From Elusimicrobiota bacterium (GTDB lineage Bacteria > Elusimicrobiota > Elusimicrobia > 2-02-FULL-39-32): a stretch of 6,874 nt of DNA. The stretch covers positions 1 through 6,874 of the forward strand of contig JAHFCA010000078.1 of the NCBI GenBank assembly GCA_023249715.1, in the 5' to 3' direction. Of this stretch, positions 1 to 6,760 are shown piece by piece. A program made the translations under genes and the position numbers. The notes under the pieces are model-generated. The model was not told the DNA's origin. It made no database searches and was given only the letters and a program-made list of their open reading frames with translations. How positions within the stretch are numbered: position 1 is the first letter of the stretch; every line of letters starts with the position of its first letter.

Positions 1-9
1 AAAAATTTA

Positions 10-774
10 TTGATAACCGATTTTATGGGGAGAAAAATTTTTTATTCTCTTTCTCTAAGTTCTACTCAAGACAAGGCAAAAGAGCTGGCGAATTCCGGAG
101 AAAAAGAGGGCGCCTTAATTGTGACGGAAAAACAGACGGCTGGCCGAGGCCGTTTAGGCCGCTCTTGGTCGAGCGAATTGGGAGGATTATGGTTTAGCCT
201 GCTTTTGCGCCCAAAGATTCATCCGCAGCAAGTCCCGCTTCTTTCTCTTATTAGTTCTCTCGCTATAGCGAAGGGGATAGAAACGGTTACCTCTATCCCC
301 TGTTTCTTAAAATGGCCCAATGATATACTCGTCGCGGTAGAACCAGAGCGGTACAAAAAAGTGTGCGGCATTTTAGTGGAGATGGCGAGCGAATCCGACC
401 GCGCCAATTGGGTGGCTCTGGGCTGTGGATTAAATGTGAATAATGAAATTCCCGCATCTCTTAAAGATAGAGCGGCCACTTTAAAATCTATTCAAAAGTC
501 CTCTATTGCTCGTACGCAACTTCTCTCGGTCCTTTTAACAGAAATAGAAAACCATTACGATAAATTTTTACAGGAAGGTTTTAGGACCCTTAGAAAAGAG
601 TATCTGGACCGGTGCATCCTCTTAGGAAAAAGAATTATCGTCTCGAACTTCGAAAAGGAATTCGAAGGGGAGTGCGTTACTGTAGACCGAGAGGGTCTTC
701 TTGTCCTCTATACCAGAGAAAACAAAACCGAAAAATTCTCTTCCGGCGAAGTCAGCTTGTCCACGCGCGTTTAG
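10..774 (+). CDS. birA: Biotin--[acetyl-CoA carboxylase] ligase (BirA catalytic and C-terminal domains; 5' end may lie outside the window)
   Basis: This enzyme activates biotin with ATP to biotinyl-5'-AMP and transfers it to the lysine of biotin carrier proteins such as AccB, in the cytoplasm. Counting from the TTG at 10 (254 aa), the visible signatures are STQ at 18-20 (the usual STN/STQ), QTAGRGRLGR at 42-51 (the biotinyl-AMP loop), KWPND at 101-105, KVCGILVE at 117-124 with K117 in the catalytic-lysine position, and GCGLNVN at 138-144. A small SH3-like C-terminal domain follows (about 204-254, ending in SGEVSL). No N-terminal winged-helix repressor domain is visible, so as drawn it is a monofunctional ligase. 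However, the frame is open to base 1, and the first residues (ITDFMGRKIFY) resemble the linker that follows the DNA-binding domain in two-domain BirA proteins. The true start could therefore be upstream. An ATG at 25 is an alternative; neither start has a clear Shine-Dalgarno. The stop lies 15 bases before valS. Confidence 0.93.
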   Translation: MITDFMGRKIFYSLSLSSTQDKAKELANSGEKEGALIVTEKQTAGRGRLGRSWSSELGGLWFSLLLRPKIHPQQVPLLSLISSLAIAKGIETVTSIPCFLKWPNDILVAVEPERYKKVCGILVEMASESDRANWVALGCGLNVNNEIPASLKDRAATLKSIQKSSIARTQLLSVLLTEIENHYDKFLQEGFRTLRKEYLDRCILLGKRIIVSNFEKEFEGECVTVDREGLLVLYTRENKTEKFSSGEVSLSTRV

Positions 775-780
775 TATAAT
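775..780 (+). promoter_or_regulatory. Possible -10 box (TATAAT) immediately before valS
   Basis: A perfect TATAAT directly follows the birA stop codon, 9 bases before the valS ATG. No good -35 hexamer is found 16-18 bases upstream (the bases there lie in the birA end and match TTGACA poorly), and there is no TGn extension. A transcript from it would begin around 786-790, giving a leader of only a few bases or none. The match may be chance in an AT-rich junction. Confidence 0.3.
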
Positions 781-789
781 ATCTTTCTT

Positions 790-3516
790 ATGGAAATTGC
801 GGAGATATCGAAGGCATACGATCCTAAAAAAGTAGAAGCGTACTGGGCGGAATTTTGGATAAAAGAAGGGCTGTCTCAACCCATATTTGACCCTAAAAAG
901 AAAACGTTCGTCATCGTCATCCCGCCTCCAAACGTAACGGGCTCCCTCCACATGGGGCATGCCTTAAATAACACGTTACAAGATATCATTATTCGTTGGA
1001 AAAAGATGTGCGGTTTTGAAACGCTTTGGGTTCCCGGCACCGACCACGGCGGTATTGCCACACAGAATGTCATCGAGAAACTGCTGAAAGCGGAAAAAAA
1101 GTCTCGTCACGATTTAGGGAGAGAAAAATTTTTAGAGCGGTTGTGGCAGTGGCGCAAAGAGTCGGGAGATACGATACTGATGCAACTGAGAAAACTAGGC
1201 GCTTTGCTCGACTGGAGCCGCACTCGTTTTACCATGGACGAGCAATGTTCTCAAAGTGTGATTGCCGCTTTCACGGAACTTTTTAACAAAGGCTGGATTT
1301 ACCGTGGGAAGCGAATGGTGAACTGGTGCGTGCGCTGCCAGACCGCCCTTTCCGATATAGAAGTGGAGTTTGAGGAGAGAAAAGGGAAGCTTTATCACAT
1401 TCGCTATCCTCTTCTTTCCGGGAAAAGGGATGGGTGGCAAGGCGTTCCTTTAGTTGTGGCTACGACCCGTCCGGAAACCATGCTGGGAGATACCGCTGTT
1501 GCGGTTCATCCCGAAGATTCCCGCTATGAAAAAATCCACGGCTGGTGGGTTCAACTCCCTTTAATAGAGAAAGAAATTACAATCATTTCAGATACCGCCA
1601 TCGATCCAAAATTTGGCACGGGAGTAGTAAAGGTGACTCCGGCGCACGACATGGTGGACTTTGAAATTGGCGAACGGCACCATTTAGCCCAAGAGATCGT
1701 CATCGGTTACGACGGAAAAATGACTCCAGCCGCGGGCAAATACGCGGGATTGTCTCGGGAGGAGTGCCGGGACAAAGTCATTGAGGATTTAAAAGCGCAG
1801 GATCTCCTGGAAAAAGTAGAAGAGTATAAACATTCTGTGGGAGTCTGTTATCGCTGCAACACCGCCATTGAACCTCTAGTTTCCGACCAATGGTTTTTAA
1901 AAGTAGAAGAGATGGCAAAAAAGGCGCATTCCGCTACAAAAAACGGAACAGTAAAAATTTTCCCCGATTCTTGGAACAAACCGTATCTCCAATGGTTGGA
2001 AGGTTTAAAAGATTGGTGTATATCTCGGCAAATTTGGTGGGGACATCGCATTCCGGTTTGGTATTGTGTGAAGGAAGAAAAATCGTCCGAGCATCCCTCC
2101 AAGCGCAGCGCTTGTCCCCTTATTGTTTCTCCCGCAAAGCCGGAAAAATGTCTTGAGTGTGGCGGCGCGCAAATAGAACAAGATCCGGATGTTTTAGATA
2201 CGTGGTTTTCTTCGGCCCTCTGGCCATTTTCCGTTTTTGGCTGGCCTAAGATGAGCGCAGATTTAGAACGATATTATCCCACCACTCTTCTAGTAACCGG
2301 TCACGAAATTCTCTATCTGTGGGTAGCCCGCATGGTGATGATGGGGTATGAGTTTTTAGGGAAAGAGCCTTTCTCTCATGTTTTTATTCACGGCATTGTT
2401 CGGGATAAACAGGGAAGAAAGATGTCCAAGTCCTTGGGAAACGTGATTGATCCTTTAATCATGATGGATAAATTTGGAACGGACGCTCTGCGCTACGTCC
2501 TTACCAGCCAAAGCGTTCCCGGCCGGGATATGCAAATTTCCGAGGACGCCTTTACAGGAGCGAGAAACTTTGCCAACAAAATTTGGAACGTGAGCCGCTT
2601 TGTGCAAATTTATTTAAAACAAGAAGAAGCGGCTGGGTCTAAACCTTCTCTTACCATAGATCCCAGCGCCCAAGATTTGGAATTGTGCGACCGCTGGATT
2701 TTGAGCCGTTTTCAAAAGACGGTTCAAACAGTCCATCACGGGTTAACGGAATATAACTTAGCGTTGAGCGCTCGTACTCTTTACCAGTTTATCTGGAGCG
2801 AGTTTTGCGACTGGTATGTGGAACTCTCTAAAATTAGGCTTTTAGGAACGGATAGAAAACAAAAGGAAACCGCTCTCAATGTGTGCGTCTATTTATTGGA
2901 CGGAGTTTTAAGACTCATGCACCCGATTATGCCCTTTATTAGCGAAGAAATTTATAAATCGTTGGGGACCGGCGGCGCTGCTCGCTCTCTCCTTGAAGTT
3001 TCGTACCCGCAAATGGATCCTAAATTGGTGGACGAATCTGTTGAGACGAACATACAAATAGTTATGGATATCATTACCGCAGCGCGCACAATCCGTTCGG
3101 AAATGGACGTTCCTCCACCCACAAAAATTTCTCTATATTTAAGCGCGATAGATAAAGAAAAAATTAAATTGTTGGAGGAGTGTTCTCATTATATTCAATA
3201 TCTTTGCAAGAGTGAAAAAATATTGATTGGTTCTAAACTTTCCAGACCTCCTAAATCCGCCACCGCCATTCTTCATTCTGTGGAAATTTATATTCCGTTG
3301 GAAGGGCTGATCGATTTTTCCAAAGAGCGCCAGCGCCTCGCGAAAGAGCTAGAACAAGTTCAAAAAGAGTTAGGTTATGTGGAGCAGCGCTTAGCCGAAG
3401 CAAAATTCCGTAAAAACGCTCCCGCGGAAGAGGTGTCTAAAACAGAAGAAAGAAAAACGGTCTCCATTCAAAAACTGGAAAAATTAAAAGAGCATCTCGC
3501 TTTAATTCAGGAATGA
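790..3516 (+). CDS. valS: Valine--tRNA ligase (class Ia aminoacyl-tRNA synthetase)
   Basis: ValRS charges tRNA-Val with valine and edits mischarged threonine in the cytoplasm. The 908-residue protein is complete and within the family range (E. coli 951, B. subtilis about 880). The order is: catalytic Rossmann fold with PPPNVTGSLHMGH at 45-57 (HIGH motif H54-M-G-H57), a CP1 editing domain with TTRPETMLGDTAVAVHP at 225-241 and GTGVVKVTPAHD at 276-287, DWCISRQIWWGHRIPVWYC at 408-426, DPDVLDTWFSSALWPFS at 465-481, and the KMSKS loop at 544-548. Then come the helical anticodon-binding domain (about 630-780) and a C-terminal tRNA-binding coiled coil (about 837-908) with the usual FxxxAPxE segment. 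Cysteine pairs C180/C183 and C353/C356 suggest zinc knuckles. The C426...C454/C457 knuckle is expanded (see findings). The ATG at 790 fits the family N-terminus but has no Shine-Dalgarno. The stop overlaps the next start as ATGA. Confidence 0.98.
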   Translation: MEIAEISKAYDPKKVEAYWAEFWIKEGLSQPIFDPKKKTFVIVIPPPNVTGSLHMGHALNNTLQDIIIRWKKMCGFETLWVPGTDHGGIATQNVIEKLLKAEKKSRHDLGREKFLERLWQWRKESGDTILMQLRKLGALLDWSRTRFTMDEQCSQSVIAAFTELFNKGWIYRGKRMVNWCVRCQTALSDIEVEFEERKGKLYHIRYPLLSGKRDGWQGVPLVVATTRPETMLGDTAVAVHPEDSRYEKIHGWWVQLPLIEKEITIISDTAIDPKFGTGVVKVTPAHDMVDFEIGERHHLAQEIVIGYDGKMTPAAGKYAGLSREECRDKVIEDLKAQDLLEKVEEYKHSVGVCYRCNTAIEPLVSDQWFLKVEEMAKKAHSATKNGTVKIFPDSWNKPYLQWLEGLKDWCISRQIWWGHRIPVWYCVKEEKSSEHPSKRSACPLIVSPAKPEKCLECGGAQIEQDPDVLDTWFSSALWPFSVFGWPKMSADLERYYPTTLLVTGHEILYLWVARMVMMGYEFLGKEPFSHVFIHGIVRDKQGRKMSKSLGNVIDPLIMMDKFGTDALRYVLTSQSVPGRDMQISEDAFTGARNFANKIWNVSRFVQIYLKQEEAAGSKPSLTIDPSAQDLELCDRWILSRFQKTVQTVHHGLTEYNLALSARTLYQFIWSEFCDWYVELSKIRLLGTDRKQKETALNVCVYLLDGVLRLMHPIMPFISEEIYKSLGTGGAARSLLEVSYPQMDPKLVDESVETNIQIVMDIITAARTIRSEMDVPPPTKISLYLSAIDKEKIKLLEECSHYIQYLCKSEKILIGSKLSRPPKSATAILHSVEIYIPLEGLIDFSKERQRLAKELEQVQKELGYVEQRLAEAKFRKNAPAEEVSKTEERKTVSIQKLEKLKEHLALIQE
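3509..3512 (+). promoter_or_regulatory. AGGA purine tract near the UbiA-type gene start
   Basis: AGGA abuts the ATG at 3513 with no spacer and lies 15 bases before the in-frame ATG at 3528, so it is well placed for neither. The ATGA overlap with the valS stop favours translational coupling (termination and reinitiation) at 3513. The family N-terminus (a short stretch before FIKxEHTLFxLP) is compatible with either start. Confidence 0.3.
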
Positions 3517-4379
3517 AATTTATCATTATGAATTATTTTAAATTCATTAAAGTAGAGCACACCCTATTCTCTTTGCCTATTGTTTTTTCCGGGTCTCTTC
3601 TCGCCCAACATAGGTATAACGTTCCGATATCTCTCTCTTTAATGGGCTGGATTTTTCTGGCGGTTTTAGGGGCGCGCTCGTTTGGTTTTGCCGTCAATCG
3701 CGTAGTGGATAAAGAAATCGACGCTAAAAATCCCAGGACGAAAGATCGCGAGCTCCCTTCGGGAAAAATTTCTAGCGGGGCCGCCCTCATCTTTGTTTTA
3801 ATTGCCGCGGTTCTATTTCTGGGAGCATCCTATAAAATAGATCCTCTCTGTTTTTATTTAGCTCCTATTCCACTTCTATTATTTGTCCTTTACCCTTTTT
3901 TAAAACGCGTGACCATGCTTGCCCATTTAGGGTTAGGGATCGCTTGGGGCACGGCCCCTTTGGGAGGATGGATTGCCATCCATCCACAAATTGCGCCGCT
4001 CCCGGAGTTACAGCCAATTTTATTATTGACCCTATTCTCTATATTCTGGGTAGCGGGGTTCGATATTCTGTACGCTTTATTAGACGAAGAATTCGATAGG
4101 AGCGCCGGGTTAAAATCTATGCCCGCTCTCTTAGGGAAACAGGATGCGTTAAGACTATCCGAATTATTTCACGTTTTAGCCTTGGCGGCTTTGGGAACAT
4201 TGGTGGAAATCTATATTGGAACGGCGCTCTCATTTATTTTATTGGGATCGATAGGATTTTTACTCATTTTAAGCCACTGGAAAATTTTAGCGAACGCGTT
4301 AACTCCCAAAATTATCGATTTCGCTTTTTTTAAAGTGAACGCGGTGATAGGTTTTTTAGTTTTATTTATTTTAGTTTGA
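3513..4379 (+). CDS. mqnP: UbiA-family aromatic polyprenyltransferase, probable MqnP-type (menaquinone synthesis)
   Basis: This integral membrane enzyme moves a polyprenyl chain from its diphosphate onto an aromatic acid. The 288-residue protein starts with FIKVEHTLFSLP (11-22). It carries the first Asp-rich motif NRVVDKEID (62-70; N62, D66, D70), followed by NPRTKDRELPSGKIS (73-87), and the second motif DILYALLDEEFD (184-195), followed by GLKSMPALLG (199-208). These bind the Mg2+-diphosphate. Hydrophobic spans lie at about 41-60, 88-107, 113-131, 137-157, 167-185, 217-235, 238-254 and 270-288, as expected for a UbiA fold. The FIKxEHTLFxLP start and GLxSxP stretch match the 'other UbiA' class that acts on 1,4-dihydroxy-6-naphthoate in the futalosine route. 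The UbiX- and UbiD-type genes directly downstream fit that role. A 4-hydroxybenzoate substrate (UbiA proper) is the alternative and cannot be excluded from sequence. It overlaps valS by 4 bases; an ATG at 3528 would give 283 aa. Confidence 0.88.
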   Translation: MKFIIMNYFKFIKVEHTLFSLPIVFSGSLLAQHRYNVPISLSLMGWIFLAVLGARSFGFAVNRVVDKEIDAKNPRTKDRELPSGKISSGAALIFVLIAAVLFLGASYKIDPLCFYLAPIPLLLFVLYPFLKRVTMLAHLGLGIAWGTAPLGGWIAIHPQIAPLPELQPILLLTLFSIFWVAGFDILYALLDEEFDRSAGLKSMPALLGKQDALRLSELFHVLALAALGTLVEIYIGTALSFILLGSIGFLLILSHWKILANALTPKIIDFAFFKVNAVIGFLVLFILV

Positions 4380-4382
4380 GGT
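4378..4382 (+). promoter_or_regulatory. Ribosome binding site of the UbiX-type gene (GAGGT)
   Basis: GAGGT lies 6 bases before the ATG at 4389 and is the best Shine-Dalgarno in the window. Its first two bases are the last two of the upstream TGA stop codon (4377-4379), so a ribosome ending on the prenyltransferase message would sit on this site. Confidence 0.7.
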
Positions 4383-4388
4383 AAGTTT

Positions 4389-4940
4389 ATGAAAATAGTG
4401 ATAGGAATTACGGGAGCCTCTGGATCTTTATTTGGAGTGGAATTTGTAAAAATGTGCGGAGGAGATAAATACCTTATCGCCTCGCGCTGGGGAAAATCCG
4501 TTTTAGCGCAGGAGACTGGTTTAAAGTTGAGCGATTTAGCGCCGCACGTAAAAAAAGTTTTTTCCGATGAAGATCTCTCCTCTCCTTTAGCCTCCGGCTC
4601 TAATCCCATTGATGCGATGGTGATTCTCCCCTGTACCGCTTCTACCTTGGCAAAAATTGCCTGCGGGATAGCGGATTCTCTGCTCACGCGCGCCGCAGCC
4701 GTTACGTTAAAAGAAAGAAGAAAGCTCATCCTTTGTGTGCGGGAAACACCTCTATCTACTATTACTCTCGAGCAGATGTTAAAACTCTCTCAGGCGGGGG
4801 CGCTTGTGATGCCCATGTGCCCTTCATTTTATCAAGGGGCGCTCACTATAAAAAAACAGGCGCAACTTTTTGGAAAAAGAGTCTGCCAACTGTTAGAACC
4901 TAACACTCAGACTACAGGTTGGAAACAAGAGAACCTGTGA
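4389..4940 (+). CDS. ubiX: UbiX-type flavin prenyltransferase (prenylated-FMN synthase)
   Basis: UbiX-type enzymes join a dimethylallyl group to reduced FMN, building the prenylated FMN cofactor that UbiD-type decarboxylases need; they do not decarboxylate themselves. The 183-residue protein has the flavodoxin-like N-terminus IGITGASGS (5-13), a Ser in the ASR segment at 32, PCTASTLAKIACGIADSLLTRA (81-102), LKERRKL (107-113), CVRETPL (116-122) and the P-x-FY segment ending at Y148, all standard FMN or dimethylallyl-phosphate contacts. The first helix-strand stretch after GVEFV (residues 16-30) is shorter than in E. coli UbiX, and the usual RAADV reads RAAAV (101-105). Both look like tolerable variation. 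The position between a UbiA- and a UbiD-type gene supports service to that decarboxylase, so mqnM would be the pathway name. The ATG has a good GAGGT site; the stop overlaps the next GTG as GTGA. Confidence 0.93.
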   Translation: MKIVIGITGASGSLFGVEFVKMCGGDKYLIASRWGKSVLAQETGLKLSDLAPHVKKVFSDEDLSSPLASGSNPIDAMVILPCTASTLAKIACGIADSLLTRAAAVTLKERRKLILCVRETPLSTITLEQMLKLSQAGALVMPMCPSFYQGALTIKKQAQLFGKRVCQLLEPNTQTTGWKQENL

Positions 4941-6760
4941 ACCTCCCCGACTATTTAAAAAAGTTAGACAAGAAGGGACTCCTAAAAAAAATCTCCATCC
5001 CCGTCGATCCCGAACTAGAAATTACGGAAATCGTTAATCGGTTATATCAAGAGAATGTAAATAGGGAAGGTTCAGACAGATTTCCCGGCCTTCCCGTATT
5101 ATTATTCGAAAATGTTAAAGGATCCACCTTCCCATTGGCGATCAATTTATTTGGAGGAGATGTGGGGTTATCTGAAGTTCTAGGGCAAACTCCGGAGCAG
5201 CTGGGAAATAAACTTTCTTTATTAGTTCAGGGCGGCCAAGAAGCTTTGAGAACGGGAAAAATTCTTTCCTGGCTTTGGAAGGAGAAAAATTTTCTCCTTC
5301 AATTTCCAAAATCTAAACCTAATCTAGTGAATCGCGCTCCGTTTAAAGAAGTAAGAAAACGTTGGAACGAAATTAATCTACATGAGTTTCCCATTTTAAA
5401 ATGTTGGCCCAAGGATGGGGGGAAATTTATCACCGCGGGGCTTTCGTTTACTAAAAGCCCAAAGACTGGGGCAAAAAATATTGGAATATATCGTCTACAA
5501 GTTTTAAGTTCCCATGAGCTTTTATTCCATGCTCAGATTCAAAAGGGGGGTGGGTTTCATTATTTAGAAGCGGAAGAGTTGAACCAGCCTTTGGAGATCG
5601 CCATTGTGATTGGGTGCGACCCTCTCCTTTGGTTTGGGGGGGTGCTCCCTCTTCCCGAAGGGTTGGACGAACTTGCCTTTACTTCGTTTTTACGAGGAGA
5701 ATCGATGGCTGTAACTAAGTGCGATACGGTAGATTTAGAAGTCCCCGCTAACGCGGAAATTGTGATAGAAGGGGTCATTCATCCCAAAAGACGGGAGTTG
5801 GAAGGTCCTTTTGGGGACCACTTTGGCCACTATTCCCACGCCTCTCCATTTCCTGTAATAGAAATAAAACAGATATCGCACAAAAAGGAGGGGCTATTCC
5901 ATGCGGCCGTGGTGGGGAAACCGCCGCAAGAAGATAAAATAATGGGAGAAGCGGTGACAAAAATATTTGCGCCCCTTCTAAAGGCGATGCGCCCGGAATT
6001 GGTGGACGTCTGGCCTTATTACGAGGCGGGTTTTCATAATTTGATCGTCGCCAGCGTAAAACAGAGATATGAAAAGGAGGGGGTAAAAACAGCTCTCTCT
6101 CTCTTAGGCGATGGTCAGCTCTCTTTAAGTAAATGTGTGATCTTGGTAGATCCCGAGGTAGATGTAAAAAACTTTAATCAGGTGGTTCAAGCGATAGGAA
6201 AAAATTTTGATCCTGCGGAGGATTTTATTTTACTTCCCGGAACCTCCCAGGACACCCTGGATTTTACAGGTCCCCGTCTCAACTCCGGCAGCAAAATGAT
6301 AGTAGATGCGACGGGTCATTTCAATGTTGCTGATCGGCATTCCGGCGAAAGCCAGAATCCGGACAACCATACTTCTTATCTGGATTCCTCCTTTCGCGGG
6401 AAGGACAACTGGAAAGTTTTAGAAAATACGTTCCTTGTGATAAAAACTAAAGAAGATGGAAAGAAACTTGTAAAAGAGTTAGTGCAAAATCCTCAACTCC
6501 AGTCGCTGAAAATAATCGCGGTGGTGAGTGAAGATGTTCCCTTAGAGGACGATGTTTTACTGATATGGGGAATTTTTACCCGCTTTGACTGCCAGCGGGA
6601 TATCTATTTTGCGGAGATGGATTTACAGGGGGCGTGTCCCCGATATAATGGAGTGATGGGGATTGACGCTACGTGGAAGAAAAATTATCCGCCTCCCGTG
6701 GAGATGTCCTCGGGAATTGTGGAGCTAGTCTCTAAACGTTGGAAAGGTTATGGGTTTTAA
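4937..6760 (+). CDS. mqnL: UbiD-family prenylated-FMN decarboxylase, probable MqnL-type, with an in-frame palindromic repeat
   Basis: This enzyme removes the ring carboxylate from a prenylated aromatic acid using prenylated FMN and a metal ion. From the GTG at 4937 it is 607 aa, longer than E. coli UbiD (497) and near the long menaquinone class (H. pylori type, about 600). Signatures are IPVDPELEITEI (21-32), CWPKDGGKFIT (156-166), NIGIYR (181-186; catalytic R186), DLEVPANAEIVIEG (266-279) and EGPFGDH (289-295; E289 and D294 complete the R-E-D/E set). Residues 438-451 hold DTLDFTGPRLNSGS, typical of the long class. Residues 525-579 look like a second copy of 399-458. Residues 468-491 are translated from a palindromic element and are absent from the family as I know it. 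GTG is chosen because it gives a 4-base GTGA overlap with the upstream gene and has AAGAGA 4 bases before it. A TTG at 4919 would give 613 aa and a 22-base overlap. The frame is intact across the insert, so activity is plausible but unproven. Confidence 0.9.
   Translation: MNLPDYLKKLDKKGLLKKISIPVDPELEITEIVNRLYQENVNREGSDRFPGLPVLLFENVKGSTFPLAINLFGGDVGLSEVLGQTPEQLGNKLSLLVQGGQEALRTGKILSWLWKEKNFLLQFPKSKPNLVNRAPFKEVRKRWNEINLHEFPILKCWPKDGGKFITAGLSFTKSPKTGAKNIGIYRLQVLSSHELLFHAQIQKGGGFHYLEAEELNQPLEIAIVIGCDPLLWFGGVLPLPEGLDELAFTSFLRGESMAVTKCDTVDLEVPANAEIVIEGVIHPKRRELEGPFGDHFGHYSHASPFPVIEIKQISHKKEGLFHAAVVGKPPQEDKIMGEAVTKIFAPLLKAMRPELVDVWPYYEAGFHNLIVASVKQRYEKEGVKTALSLLGDGQLSLSKCVILVDPEVDVKNFNQVVQAIGKNFDPAEDFILLPGTSQDTLDFTGPRLNSGSKMIVDATGHFNVADRHSGESQNPDNHTSYLDSSFRGKDNWKVLENTFLVIKTKEDGKKLVKELVQNPQLQSLKIIAVVSEDVPLEDDVLLIWGIFTRFDCQRDIYFAEMDLQGACPRYNGVMGIDATWKKNYPPPVEMSSGIVELVSKRWKGYGF
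6334..6407. repeat. Dispersed palindromic element inserted in the UbiD-type gene
   Basis: Two hairpin arms face each other. The left arm (6339-6358) is ATTCCGGC, GAAA, GCCAGAAT, pairing at 7 of 8 positions around a GAAA loop. The right arm (about 6382-6404) starts GGATTCC, has a TTTC loop and ends CGGGAAGG, with weaker pairing. The left 30 bases (6334-6363) match the reverse complement of the right 29 (6379-6407) at about 20 of 29 positions, leaving a 15-base centre. The pattern CATTCC..GCGAAAGC..GAATCC ... GGATTCC..CTTTCGC.GGAA is the familiar form of short palindromic repeats dispersed in many Gram-negative genomes. Translated, it gives HSGESQNP...LDSSFRGKD, the usual peptide of such elements. 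The inserted length is about 72 bases (6338-6409), divisible by three. Confidence 0.82.

Noticed and set aside
775..789. T-box or other leader riboswitch before valS
   Set aside because: Only 15 bases separate the birA stop from the valS ATG, too few for a T-box, and the birA 3' end shows no T-box sequence or terminator.
622..960. A 112-codon minus-strand frame spanning the birA-valS junction
   Set aside because: It is antisense to the BirA C-terminal domain and the ValRS HIGH-motif region and shows no motif of its own.
4548..4563. A-rich slippery run (A7 then G then T6) in the UbiX-type gene as a programmed frameshift site
   Set aside because: The zero frame continues through all conserved UbiX motifs to a sensible C-terminus, so no shift is needed and no downstream stimulatory structure stands out.
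4211..4729. A 172-codon open frame on the minus strand
   Set aside because: It lies antisense across the prenyltransferase 3' end and most of the UbiX-type gene, both with clear family motifs. Its protein has no recognisable motif. It is a shadow of the coding strand.
5636..5642. G7 run (and G6 at 5545-5550) as a phase-variable tract or sequencing frameshift
   Set aside because: The UbiD frame is intact on both sides with conserved residues. The tracts are short, and no alternative frame gives a sensible product.
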